32,600 bases of DNA from an uncultured Sulfitobacter sp. (GCA_938003685.1 CALKXT010000023.1:1-32600); one strand, 5' to 3'. Positions 25,822 to 32,600 are shown, numbered from the stretch's first letter. Program-made: numbers and translations. The notes: generated from the letters alone by a model not told the origin.

Positions 25822-27122
25822 GAAGACTTGATCGGCGTTATGTGTGCAGGGGTGTCTGTTTGTGTGTCAGCAGGGGGAGGGGGTGCAGCGACATGCCCGT
25901 TCATTGCCTCTTCTACATCGCGCACAGCGGACAGGGCGGCACGCAGTTCGGCCAAGGTCATTGTATCTTCGACAGCTGCACCTTCACGGCCTGATCTGAT
26001 CGCGGTTTGAGTGATGGCTAGAATAAACACCAACACAGCGGGCAGTAGATCAATTGCGATCGCCCCAGCCCAAGAGGGGATAAAGTTGCGCGCATACAGG
26101 ATAACGGCGTCGGCGCTGGAAATCGGGGTATAGGTGGTTTCGGTGGGCGGTGGCATGTTCAAAACAGATTGCGCAGCGCGTTCCAGCGTTGTGGCGCGTT
26201 GGGCAAGTACTTCAAGCACCGAAGTGATTGTCGCGCCTTGTGCAGTGCGGTTTTCGGCACTGTTGCCATCAAGTTCGGGCAGAACGACCGACGCTGACAG
26301 GTCCTGCGCGGCGCGTTCCACCAGTGAGGCCACAGACAATTGGCGCAATTGGGTGATCAAGCCTGCCAACCGCACGGCCTGTTCTGAAAACTCAACGGAT
26401 CGTGCATCAACTGGACCGGGTTCAACCGTTAACGCGCGCATCCGGCTGAGGATTTGATTGCCTTCAACAAAGGCGGCGTTGACCAGCGGTGTCTGGGTTG
26501 CAATCTGGGCTTCTAGCCCGCTGAGTTCCGCAGATTTCTGACGCAACACGCGAAAAACTGCGCCACGTCCGGCCAGACCGGATAGATTGCCTGTGGCTTC
26601 TTGTTCGCTTAGGTCCTCAAAACTTTGCCGTACGCGTGCCACATCGCGCTCCAAACCTTGGGCTGACAGGGCAATTTCGTGGGCACGTTCGAGCGATCCT
26701 TGATATTCTTGCACCGTGTTGGCGAGATGTTGTTCCACTGCTGCTGACCCGGCAAGGGCGGCGGCGTTTAACCATGATGACATCGCCACAATGGCGAGCG
26801 AGCCAAGCCCCATTGCGCCGAGTAAACCAATGCGCGCGCGGGTGGTTCGCACCGCTGGGAAAAGGCGTAACATATACGACCAGAACACAAAAATCCCAAC
26901 CGAGACTGCAACTGAATAGGCAATTGCGGCAAAGGCCGACATCGCACCGGTGTCATCTAGCAAAGAGGAAACACCCAGATAGGTGTAAATTCCCGAGGCC
27001 ACAGCCAACACCCCCAGCGCAGTCCCAGAGAATGTATCCAACCACGTTAGATGTCCCTCAAGTTCACGGGCATAGCGTACGCCGCGTGCCTCAGACTGCG
27101 TCATTGGTTTGCGATCTGTCAT
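25818..27122 (-). CDS. Membrane protein with coiled-coil periplasmic region, unknown function
   Basis: A 434-residue protein. Three hydrophobic helices lie near residues 32-52, 61-85 and 97-117. A long helical, coiled-coil-like region follows (EQHLANTVQEYQGSLERAHE through to about residue 330). A fourth helix lies near residues 350-375, and a cytosolic tail with a helix and a Pro/Thr-rich end completes it. I chose the ATG at 27122 (MTDRKPMTQSEARG) with GGGGA upstream; an in-frame ATG at 27200 would run through the intergenic region shared with mmcB. No family is recognised. The overlap with the ClpP-like gene suggests a two-component membrane complex. Confidence 0.8.
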   Translation of the reverse strand: MTDRKPMTQSEARGVRYARELEGHLTWLDTFSGTALGVLAVASGIYTYLGVSSLLDDTGAMSAFAAIAYSVAVSVGIFVFWSYMLRLFPAVRTTRARIGLLGAMGLGSLAIVAMSSWLNAAALAGSAAVEQHLANTVQEYQGSLERAHEIALSAQGLERDVARVRQSFEDLSEQEATGNLSGLAGRGAVFRVLRQKSAELSGLEAQIATQTPLVNAAFVEGNQILSRMRALTVEPGPVDARSVEFSEQAVRLAGLITQLRQLSVASLVERAAQDLSASVVLPELDGNSAENRTAQGATITSVLEVLAQRATTLERAAQSVLNMPPPTETTYTPISSADAVILYARNFIPSWAGAIAIDLLPAVLVFILAITQTAIRSGREGAAVEDTMTLAELRAALSAVRDVEEAMNGHVAAPPPPADTQTDTPAHITPIKSS

Positions 27123-27201
27123 TGAAATCCCCTGTCTCACCAGAAGGTAAGATAGGCGAGCGGTGGGCAAATACCAATGTCTTACCAAAAGGATTGCCAA
27201 T

Positions 27202-27216
27202 GTTCATGAAATGTTC
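27202..27216 (+). promoter_or_regulatory. LexA (SOS) box upstream of mmcB
   Basis: GTTC (27202-27205), seven bases, GTTC (27213-27216). This direct repeat is the LexA operator described for Alphaproteobacteria (GTTC-N7-GTTC). It ends 12 bases before the mmcB ATG and lies in the divergent gap, so it could also affect the membrane protein gene on the other strand. Confidence 0.75.
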
Positions 27217-27228
27217 ATATATTTATGA

Positions 27229-27699
27229 ATGATACAGAACCTGCTTCAGACCACCCCTTCCAACCTGCAACCCGGCCAACTGCTCGCGCGTGGGGTGTCC
27301 CGGCATCTGGTCAGTCATGGCTTTGCCTGCGTTGAGGAACTGGTGCCGACACGCGGGCTGCGCGTTGATGTGATGGCACTGGGACCAAAGAGTGAAATCT
27401 GGGTGGTAGAGTGTAAATCATCTCGTGCAGATTTCATGACTGACAATAAATGGCAGGGCTATTTGGAATGGGCGGACCGATTTTTTTGGGCTGTCGATGA
27501 GGATTTTCCAACCGATCTCTTGCCCGAAGAAACCGGGCTGATCATCGGAGATTCCTATGGTGGCGAGATTATGCGCATGGGACCAGAAACCAAACTGGCC
27601 TCGGCGCGGCGTAAAGTGATGGTTCAAAAGTTCGCCGTCCACGCAGCGCGGCGGTTGCATCGTTTGCGTGATCCGGGATTGATGTCTGATTGGGGCTAG
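27229..27699 (+). CDS. mmcB: MmcB-family DNA repair protein (putative endonuclease)
   Basis: A 156-residue protein of the MmcB family, implicated in mitomycin C resistance in Caulobacter and predicted to be a PD-(D/E)XK nuclease. The motif is visible: RVDVMAL with Asp47, then EIWVVECKSS with Glu61 and Lys63. It is followed by the conserved SRADFMTDNKWQGYLEWADR and the DRFFWAVDEDFP segment. A LexA box lies directly upstream, which fits SOS induction. The ATG at 27229 gives the family start. It converges on a small conserved gene with 6 bases between the stops. Confidence 0.92.
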   Translation: MIQNLLQTTPSNLQPGQLLARGVSRHLVSHGFACVEELVPTRGLRVDVMALGPKSEIWVVECKSSRADFMTDNKWQGYLEWADRFFWAVDEDFPTDLLPEETGLIIGDSYGGEIMRMGPETKLASARRKVMVQKFAVHAARRLHRLRDPGLMSDWG

Positions 27700-27705
27700 C
27701 CGACC

Positions 27706-27894
27706 TTAGCGTTTGCCGCCACCTGCACGTTGGGCCGCTGCCATGATTTCTTCTGCAATCTCAACAGCTTCGTCCGGGGTGAAGTCCATTGGTATTTCAA
27801 TGCCGTTGCCCTCAATGAACAACCGCACCATGCCCGCATCGGTTGGGCCGATTTGCAGATTCGCTTCAATGTCGCGTTCGGTGTTAATGCCCAT
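27706..27894 (-). CDS. Small conserved protein, unknown function
   Basis: A 62-residue acidic protein: MGINTERDIEANLQIGPTDA, then RLFIEGNGIEIPMDFTPDEA and the helix VEIAEEIMAAAQRAGG. The start at 27894 is supported by GGAGAAG just upstream; an upstream ATG at 28023 in the same frame would overlap the divergent acetyltransferase gene. It looks like one of the short conserved Rhodobacterales families. The beta-hairpin plus helix suggests a compact single domain. No function can be assigned. Confidence 0.8.
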   Translation of the reverse strand: MGINTERDIEANLQIGPTDAGMVRLFIEGNGIEIPMDFTPDEAVEIAEEIMAAAQRAGGGKR

Positions 27895-27964
27895 GATCTT
27901 CTCCACGTTGATGGGCGCTATCGCTAGCGTGGGCCGTGTTGGAAAGCAAGGTTGAAAGGCAAGC

Positions 27965-28480
27965 ATGTCTGGCCCCATGATGTTCCCCATGGATATGGAA
28001 ACGATAGAGATACGCAAATTCACCCCGGCGGACCGGGATTGGTTGATTGTACAACATGAACAGCATTACGCGCGTGAAGAAGGGTTTGATGCGACGTTCG
28101 GGGTATTGGTGAGCGAAATCATAGATGCCTTTCTGTTGGATCATGATCCGACCTGTGAGGCGGGGTGGATCGCGTGGCAGGGCGCACAGAGGTTGGGCAG
28201 TATCTTTTGTGTTCGCTTAGATGCGCAAACCGCAAAGCTGCGGCTCTTTTTACTTATGCCTGAGGCGCGTGGACTGGGGTTGGGCAAACGCATGTTGGCA
28301 ACATGCATGGGGTTTGCAAGAGACTGTGGATATCAGCGCATGCAGTTGTGGACACACGAATCTCATGCGGCGGCGGGCGCGCTTTATGCGAAGACGGGCT
28401 GGGTTTTGGGAGAGACAAAGCCAGTTGTCTCTTTCGGCAAAGAAAATGTTGAACAAACTTGGACAATCACATTGCCCTAA
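27965..28480 (+). CDS. GNAT-family N-acetyltransferase
   Basis: A 171-residue acetyltransferase. The acetyl-CoA pyrophosphate loop is visible as MPEARGLGLGKRML (residues 99-112), followed by a helix and LWTHESHAAAGALYAKTGWVLGE (motif B region near residues 127-149). The N-terminus reads IEIRKFTPADRDWLIVQHEQHYAREEGFD, similar to GNAT domains found fused to or beside MarR-type regulators. The ATG at 27965 has GAAAGG 5 bases upstream; Met5, Met9 or Met11 are possible later starts. The substrate is unknown. Confidence 0.9.
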   Translation: MSGPMMFPMDMETIEIRKFTPADRDWLIVQHEQHYAREEGFDATFGVLVSEIIDAFLLDHDPTCEAGWIAWQGAQRLGSIFCVRLDAQTAKLRLFLLMPEARGLGLGKRMLATCMGFARDCGYQRMQLWTHESHAAAGALYAKTGWVLGETKPVVSFGKENVEQTWTITLP

Positions 28481-28515
28481 GGAAATAACGGTGCATTTTT
28501 GGAAGTCTTAGGGTC

Positions 28516-28543
28516 TTGCAATCTGATTGTATGGCCGCTAAAT
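28516..28543 (+). promoter_or_regulatory. Probable tRNA-His promoter
   Basis: TTGCAA (28516-28521), a 16-base spacer and CTAAAT (28538-28543), followed by a C-rich stretch, 11 bases before the tRNA. The match to consensus is only partial. Confidence 0.35.
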
Positions 28544-28554
28544 CCCCTATCAAT

Positions 28555-28631
28555 GCCGCCTTAGCTCAGTTGGTTAGAGCACTGGTTTGTGGAACCAGGG
28601 GTCCCCCGTTCAAGCCGGGGAGGCGGTACCA
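28555..28631 (+). tRNA. tRNA-His (anticodon GTG)
   Basis: The complete cloverleaf is visible. The acceptor GCCGCCT pairs with AGGCGGT. The D-arm is AGCTCAGTTGGTTAGAGC. The anticodon stem CTGGT/ACCAG encloses TTGTGGA with anticodon GTG at 28589-28591. The T-arm CCCCG-TTCAAGC-CGGGG and an encoded CCA complete it. The first pair is G1-U72, the discriminator is A73, and the base before G1 in the gene is T. It therefore lacks the extra G-1 normally found on histidine tRNA, a loss known for many Alphaproteobacteria. Confidence 0.97.
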
Positions 28632-28679
28632 CCCCCCCCATCCGATTAAAAGTTTATAAATTGTTGCTTCGCTTTAATG

Positions 28680-28758
28680 GTTTGCGCCTGCGGCGCGCGT
28701 GCGTGAGAGGCCAGCCCCTCACACACCCCGGGATATTTGCGGCCAAAAAGAATGGGGG
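28680..28758. repeat. Probable Rhodobacterales-type intergenic repeat
   Basis: GCGCCTGCGGCGCGCG, a GAGAGGC-CA-GCCCCTC hairpin (28705-28720), CACACCCCGGGATATTTG and CGGCCAAAAAGAATGGGG in this order. From memory, GC-rich hairpins followed by a CCCGGGATATTT and CCAAAAAGAA stretch recur between genes in Rhodobacterales. I cannot confirm the copy number here. Confidence 0.4.
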
Positions 28759-29052
28759 TCAGTCAATTTTGACGGTTTGGCGGATTTTTCCGGTGAGGCG
28801 ATCATAGATCAGGATGTGATTGTCGGTGGTGATGATAGCGTACCAATCCGCGCCTTGCGTAAAGGTAGAGGCGGTTTTGCCATCGGGCAGGGTGATTGTA
28901 CTGGGCAGATCAACACCTTTGCCAGACAGGCGCGTGACAAGCAGGCCAATCACTACTAAAACGCCGCAAATCATCACGGCGGTCAGCACCGTCACCAACC
29001 GCCGCAGGAATCGCAAGTTTGCCGGTTCAATCGGGTCTATAGGATCATCCAT
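28759..29052 (-). CDS. Small single-pass membrane protein, unknown function
   Basis: A 97-residue protein: an acidic N-terminus (MDDPIDPIEPANLRFLRRL), one transmembrane helix near residues 19-40, and a small periplasmic beta domain (DLPSTITLPDGKTASTFTQG, then WYAIITTDNHILIYDRLTGK). The periplasmic part resembles one blade of a beta-propeller. The ATG at 29052 is shared base for base with the divergent pseudouridine synthase start (CATG), so each gene's leader lies in the other's coding sequence. It looks like a conserved Rhodobacterales protein next to rluD. Its function is unknown. Confidence 0.8.
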   Translation of the reverse strand: MDDPIDPIEPANLRFLRRLVTVLTAVMICGVLVVIGLLVTRLSGKGVDLPSTITLPDGKTASTFTQGADWYAIITTDNHILIYDRLTGKIRQTVKID

Positions 29053-30082
29053 GTCGCACCGCCGTATCACATTTAATATCGCGGACGCGCCGCCGCCCCG
29101 CCTTGATAAGGCGCTGGCGCGCGATGTGCCAGAGGACGCGAACCTATCGCGCACCCGTTTGGGGCGTTTGATCGAAAATGGGGCTGTTATGATCGCAGGC
29201 CAAGTGGTGCGCGACCCACGTGCGCGCGTTGCTGTGGGGGATCAGGTCGATATTGATATCGAAGAGGCCGAGGAAAGCCATATCCTTCCCGAGGACATCC
29301 CGCTTGAGATCGTCTTTGAAGATGATGATTTGGTGGTGATCAACAAACCGACAGGCATGGTGGTGCATCCTGCGCCGGGCTCACCCTCTGGGACGCTGGT
29401 GAATGCGCTAATGGCGCATTGCGGTGATAACCTATCAGGTGTGGGGGGCATGAAACGTCCCGGTATTGTGCACCGGATTGATAAGGACACCAGTGGATTG
29501 CTGGTGGTCGCTAAATCAGATGCCGCACATCATGGGCTGGCAAAGCAATTTGAGAAACATACGGTCGAACGCTATTATCAGGCAGTCGTCTATGGTGTTC
29601 CGGATGCGAATGACCCACGCTTGCGTGGCATCAAGGGCGCGTCATTTGAACCCGGAAATATTTTAAAGCTGACCACGCAATTGGCGCGCCACAAGACGGA
29701 TCGGCAACGCCAAGCGGTGCTTTTTAATGGCGGGCGTCATGCGGTCACGCGCGCACGCACGGTTGAGCGGTTCGGCACGCCGCCTATTTTGGCATTGATG
29801 GAATGTTGGCTTGAAACGGGACGCACGCACCAAATTCGGGTGCATATGGCACATGCGGGACATGGGCTGGTTGGGGATGCGACATATGGGGGGAAACGCA
29901 AACTGCCCAAAGCCGCCTTGCCAGAGATTTCAGCTGAGGCGGTGAAAGCCTTTCCACGGCAAGCATTGCACGCGGCTGTTTTGGGGTTTGAGCATCCTGT
30001 GACAGGTGAAAATGTGCGCTTTGAGGCACCATTACCGCAGGACATGATGGATTTACTGGATGTGATGCGACTTGCTGTGTGA
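29051..30082 (+). CDS. rluD: Large-subunit rRNA pseudouridine synthase (RluD type)
   Basis: Converts specific uridines of 23S rRNA to pseudouridine. The 343-residue protein has an N-terminal S4 RNA-binding domain (LDKALARDVPEDANLSRTRLGRLIENG near residue 16) and an RluA-family catalytic domain: DDLVVINKPTGMVVHPAPG near residue 93, GIVHRIDKDTSGLLVVAK with catalytic Asp144, and CWLETGRTHQIRVHMAHAGHGLVGD. The start at 29051 follows a weak GGAT. RluC is a possible alternative identity; RluD is preferred from the S4 domain and overall similarity. rpoH follows after 192 bases. Confidence 0.93.
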   Translation: MSHRRITFNIADAPPPRLDKALARDVPEDANLSRTRLGRLIENGAVMIAGQVVRDPRARVAVGDQVDIDIEEAEESHILPEDIPLEIVFEDDDLVVINKPTGMVVHPAPGSPSGTLVNALMAHCGDNLSGVGGMKRPGIVHRIDKDTSGLLVVAKSDAAHHGLAKQFEKHTVERYYQAVVYGVPDANDPRLRGIKGASFEPGNILKLTTQLARHKTDRQRQAVLFNGGRHAVTRARTVERFGTPPILALMECWLETGRTHQIRVHMAHAGHGLVGDATYGGKRKLPKAALPEISAEAVKAFPRQALHAAVLGFEHPVTGENVRFEAPLPQDMMDLLDVMRLAV

Positions 30083-30194
30083 TCTGGTCGACCTCTAACT
30101 TTGTTAGAAAAAGCACATCCGCGTGAGAGCACAGCCCTGTTACTTCTTATTAACAAAGATTGTGGCATTATTAACTAAACCGTTCGGTTCAGCA

Positions 30195-30223
30195 CTTGAA
30201 AGTCATGCAGGTGCCGCCCATAT
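30195..30223 (+). promoter_or_regulatory. Sigma-32 (RpoH) type promoter upstream of rpoH
   Basis: CTTGAAA (30195-30201), a 15-base spacer and CCCATAT (30217-30223). This matches the heat-shock consensus CTTGAAA-N11-16-CCCATNT. It is about 50 bases upstream of the rpoH ATG, so transcription by RpoH itself is expected. Confidence 0.7.
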
Positions 30224-30232
30224 TGATGTTAA

Positions 30233-30268
30233 GCCTATAAACATAGGCCCCTAAACTGGGGAAAGGGA
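30233..30268 (+). promoter_or_regulatory. Tandem hairpins in the rpoH leader, next to the SD
   Basis: GCCTAT-AAAC-ATAGGC (30233-30248) is followed at once by CCC-TAAACT-GGG (30249-30260), which runs into the SD AGGGA (30264-30268). Both stems are short and A/U-rich or loop-rich. The position allows a temperature-sensitive leader, but that is inference. Confidence 0.4.
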
Positions 30269-30274
30269 CAAGAC

Positions 30275-31171
30275 ATGGGAAACTACGCAAATTTACCAGC
30301 GCCAACGCCGGAAGGTGGTTTGAACCGCTATATGCAGGAAATCCGCAAGTTTCCGCTGTTGGAACCGCAAGAAGAATACATGCTGGCGAAAGCTTGGGCT
30401 GAAAAAGAAGACACCCAAGCCGCACACCGCATGGTGACGTCACACCTGCGCTTGGCGGCAAAAATCGCCATGGGCTATCGTGGTTACGGTCTACCCCAAG
30501 CCGAAGTGATTTCTGAGGCGAACGTGGGCCTGATGCAGGCGGTAAAGCGCTTTGACCCTGAAAAAGGTTTCCGGTTGTCGACCTATGCCATGTGGTGGAT
30601 CAGGGCGTCGATTCAAGAGTTCATCCTGCGCTCGTGGTCCTTGGTCAAAATGGGCACCACGTCGGGCCAAAAGAAGCTGTTTTTCAACCTGCGCAAAGCC
30701 AAAAACAAGATCGGCGCGCTAGAAGAAGGCGATCTGCGTCCAGAAAACGTGACAACCATCGCTACGCAATTGGGTGTGACTGAGGCTGAAGTGATTTCAA
30801 TGAACCGCCGGATGTCTGGTGGGGATGCATCATTAAACGCCACGGTTGGGTCTGACGGTGAAGGCACCATGCAGTGGCAGGATTGGCTGGAAGATGATGA
30901 TGCCGATCAAGCGGGTGACTATGAAGCGCGCGATGAATTGGAAACGCGCCGTGAAATGTTGGCCGAAGCCTTGGGCGTCTTGAATGAACGTGAAAAAGAT
31001 ATTCTGACACAACGCCGTTTGTCGGATGAAACTATCACGCTTGAGGACCTGTCTGGTCAATACAATGTCAGTCGTGAACGTATTCGCCAGATCGAGGTGC
31101 GCGCGTTCGAAAAACTGCAAACGCGGATGCGCGAACTGGCCGCCGAAAAAGGGTTGATGGCAGACGCCTGA
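30275..31171 (+). CDS. rpoH: Heat-shock sigma factor RpoH (sigma-32)
   Basis: Directs RNA polymerase to heat-shock promoters. The 298-residue protein contains region 2 (HLRLAAKIAMGYRGYGLPQAE, FDPEKGFRLSTYAMWWIRASIQEFI), the diagnostic RpoH box QKKLFFNLRK (residues 132-141), and region 4.2 ([20 protein letters not shown] near residue 250). The ATG at 30275 follows AGGGA with 6 bases. A sigma-32 type promoter and two small hairpins lie in the leader, and an intrinsic terminator follows at 31205. Alphaproteobacteria often have two rpoH paralogues; which one this is cannot be told from the window. Confidence 0.97.
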   Translation: MGNYANLPAPTPEGGLNRYMQEIRKFPLLEPQEEYMLAKAWAEKEDTQAAHRMVTSHLRLAAKIAMGYRGYGLPQAEVISEANVGLMQAVKRFDPEKGFRLSTYAMWWIRASIQEFILRSWSLVKMGTTSGQKKLFFNLRKAKNKIGALEEGDLRPENVTTIATQLGVTEAEVISMNRRMSGGDASLNATVGSDGEGTMQWQDWLEDDDADQAGDYEARDELETRREMLAEALGVLNEREKDILTQRRLSDETITLEDLSGQYNVSRERIRQIEVRAFEKLQTRMRELAAEKGLMADA

Positions 31172-31204
31172 ACCTCGTCAAATTTTGGCCGCGATTACAC
31201 AATA

Positions 31205-31232
31205 GAGCTTTGGGGAAACCCAAGGCTCTTTT
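31205..31232 (+). terminator. Intrinsic terminator after rpoH
   Basis: GAGCTTTGGG (31205-31214), a GAAA tetraloop, CCCAAGGCTC (31219-31228, one G-U pair) and TTTT. This is the clearest rho-independent terminator in the window. Confidence 0.85.
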
Positions 31233-31257
31233 GCCGTTGATATGCCGGAGAAAAACA

Positions 31258-32232
31258 ATGCCTGATCCAGAAAACCTGCAAGCCCAACTGATGCAACTCA
31301 TCATGCAGGCCGATTTCACGTCAATCGACGGATCAGTGACGATGATGGACGAAATCATGTCGCTGCTTGCTCAGATGGAAGAGGCAGGGGGTGCTGTATC
31401 GCCCGAAATTGAGGGCCTTCTTGAACTGATGATGCAAATGCAGGCGCTGGCTGTAAATACCGACGCCGCACTGATGGCAAAGGATTATGATGGGGCTGAG
31501 GCGCTTTTGGGTGACATTGAGGGCATTACAGGAGTCAGTTATGCGGATGATCCGCCACTGAGCGCGGAAGCTGATGCAGTTTTTGATGCGATTGAGGCCG
31601 GGGATATTGCTGGGTTAAAAACTGCTCTTGTCGGTTTTGATGTCAATGCAGGGCATGGCACCTTTGGGGCCACACCCTTGTATAGGGCAATGTCAGATTT
31701 CGAACCCTCAGCCGATATTATAGGGATGCTACGCGCACAGGGTGCTGATCCGGCACTTGGTCTGGTGGGGGACAGCACTGTTTTACACGGGGCCGCGTTT
31801 GGCAACTATGGTGATTGGGATCAGCGGGATGTGAATGATCTGGTGACCTCATGCTGCACAGCCTGTGAGGGCTTGCTGCAAATACGCACCCCAAAACTGG
31901 GCTGGACGCCGCTGCATTTTGCGCTGATGGAAAGTAATCGTGAGATCGCGATTGCCTGTCTTAAAAATGGGGCGGACCCGAACGAGCGGTTCGGCACCAC
32001 CAATCCACCAACCTATGGCAGTGGCGATACGCCGTTGCATGCAATTTTTTACCAATCCGATCTGGTAGCGCTATTGCTGGACAATGGGGCGGATGCCAGC
32101 CTGCACAATACTGCCGGACAGACGGTGATCGAAGCCGCACAAGCAGCGCTTTCTGGTGAGATTGATGCTGATTTTGCTGCGGATGTGCAGGCAAGCTTAG
32201 ACTTGATAAAAGCGCGCAACACACCAAATTAA
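31258..32232 (+). CDS. Ankyrin-repeat protein
   Basis: A 324-residue protein. The first 110 residues are helical, rich in Met and acidic residues (LMQLIMQADF, MMDEIMSLLAQMEEAGG). Ankyrin repeats follow: a diverged unit IEAGDIAGLKTALVGFDVNAGHGTFGATPLYRAM near residue 112, then ADPALGLVGDSTVLHGAAFG, GWTPLHFALMESNREIAIACLKNGADPNERF near residue 218, and GDTPLHAIFYQSDLVALLLDNGADASLHNTAGQTV. A cysteine-rich link SCCTACEGLL lies between repeats. The ATG at 31258 has GGAGA upstream; an earlier in-frame ATG at 31210 would lie in the terminator. Probably a cytosolic protein-binding scaffold; its partner is unknown. Confidence 0.88.
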   Translation: MPDPENLQAQLMQLIMQADFTSIDGSVTMMDEIMSLLAQMEEAGGAVSPEIEGLLELMMQMQALAVNTDAALMAKDYDGAEALLGDIEGITGVSYADDPPLSAEADAVFDAIEAGDIAGLKTALVGFDVNAGHGTFGATPLYRAMSDFEPSADIIGMLRAQGADPALGLVGDSTVLHGAAFGNYGDWDQRDVNDLVTSCCTACEGLLQIRTPKLGWTPLHFALMESNREIAIACLKNGADPNERFGTTNPPTYGSGDTPLHAIFYQSDLVALLLDNGADASLHNTAGQTVIEAAQAALSGEIDADFAADVQASLDLIKARNTPN

Positions 32233-32284
32233 TGGACAGCTGCATTAGGGCAGCGATTCTGAATGACAATTCAATAGGTGTGGC

Positions 32285-32554
32285 ATGGCAGGTGGTTGGG
32301 CAAAAGACGGTGCTGTATCGGAACAGATTGAGGCATCAATTTCGGATGAACTGGCACGGATGAAGGCGCGTAAAACGCCAGTGGGCGACAGCCTAACCCA
32401 TTGTGCGGAATGCCAAGAACCTATCCCAGAGGCGCGCCGCGCGGCCCTGCCGGGGGTCAAACTGTGTATCGAATGTGTGCGGGAACGGGATGCAGCATAT
32501 CAAATCCGCGGCGGCATTAACCGACGCGGATCCAAAGATAGTCAACTAAAATAA
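32285..32554 (+). CDS. DksA/TraR-family C4 zinc-finger protein
   Basis: An 89-residue protein with a short helical N-terminus and a DksA/TraR zinc finger: HCAECQEPIPEARRAALPG with Cys40 and Cys43, then LCIECVRERD with Cys61 and Cys64. It lacks the long coiled-coil of full-length DksA, so it belongs to the short YbiI/TraR-like group, which may act through the RNA polymerase secondary channel. The start follows AGGTG. It stands alone, 52 bases after the ankyrin gene. Confidence 0.9.
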   Translation: MAGGWAKDGAVSEQIEASISDELARMKARKTPVGDSLTHCAECQEPIPEARRAALPGVKLCIECVRERDAAYQIRGGINRRGSKDSQLK

Positions 32555-32600
32555 TACCCCAGGTGCCAATACCTTAGCGTTTGGTACAGATACCGCTGAC
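32555..32600. other. Window end, no feature
   Basis: 46 bases after the zinc-finger gene stop. I see nothing supportable in them. Confidence 0.3.

Noticed and set aside
26636-27232. Open frame of 198 codons on the plus strand opposite the coiled-coil membrane gene
   Set aside because: Arg/Pro-rich shadow translation that runs through the LexA box region into mmcB.
1-32600. CRISPR arrays, insertion sequences, prophage genes, rRNA
   Set aside because: No spaced repeat arrays, transposase, integrase or phage structural genes, and no rRNA segments, were seen.

Overview
The window reads as chromosomal DNA of an alphaproteobacterium, most likely the Rhodobacterales (Roseobacter group). Support: sarcosine oxidase alpha and gamma genes; dnaG followed by rpoD; a sigma-32 gene carrying an RpoH box and preceded by a sigma-32 type promoter; mmcB behind a GTTC-N7-GTTC LexA box (the alphaproteobacterial SOS motif); a tRNA-His with A73 and no G-1; a RibB with a degenerate RibA half; and a cluster of GANTC (CcrM) sites. 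Most of the window is core genome. There is no transposase, integrase, CRISPR array or rRNA.

Layout. 1-3380: end of a sarcosine oxidase operon (soxA, cut by the window edge, and soxG). 3437-8575: a small secreted protein, primase dnaG, sigma-70 rpoD, and directly behind rpoD an AT-richer gene whose protein carries a HEPN-like R-x4-H motif. 8762-9844: a secreted protein, a YjbQ-family protein and dodecin. 10105-21964: a riboflavin/transcription cluster (nrdR, ribD, ribE, ribBX, ribH, nusB) split by two insertions. The first is a reverse-strand capsule block (kpsS, a Wza/KpsD-like lipoprotein, kpsC). The second is a set of surface or membrane genes that includes an acyltransferase-3. 22039-23235: a Hint-domain protein. 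23236-23820: a gene-free stretch with phased TAAGG repeats, a possible 15-codon ORF and, at 23611-23793, a strongly self-complementary segment that looks like an unannotated structured RNA.

23821-24964: a cupin / ArsR regulator / SRPBCC operon behind a promoter that overlaps two 16-bp inverted-repeat operators. 25063-27122: a ClpP-like membrane-anchored protein and a coiled-coil membrane protein with overlapping ends. 27229-28480: mmcB, a small conserved protein and a GNAT acetyltransferase. 28555-28631: tRNA-His. 28759-31171: a small membrane protein and an RluD-type pseudouridine synthase whose divergent start codons overlap, then rpoH. 31258-32554: an ankyrin-repeat protein and a DksA/TraR-type zinc-finger protein.

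How the genes fit together. dnaG, rpoD, rpoH and nusB are core replication and transcription genes. The rib genes make riboflavin, which supplies FMN and FAD to flavoproteins such as sarcosine oxidase, and dodecin binds flavin. The kps genes initiate and export a Kdo-linked capsule. The least explained items are the structured RNA candidate, the HEPN-like gene in the rpoD operon, the GANTC cluster in the rpoD leader, and the twin-operator cupin operon.
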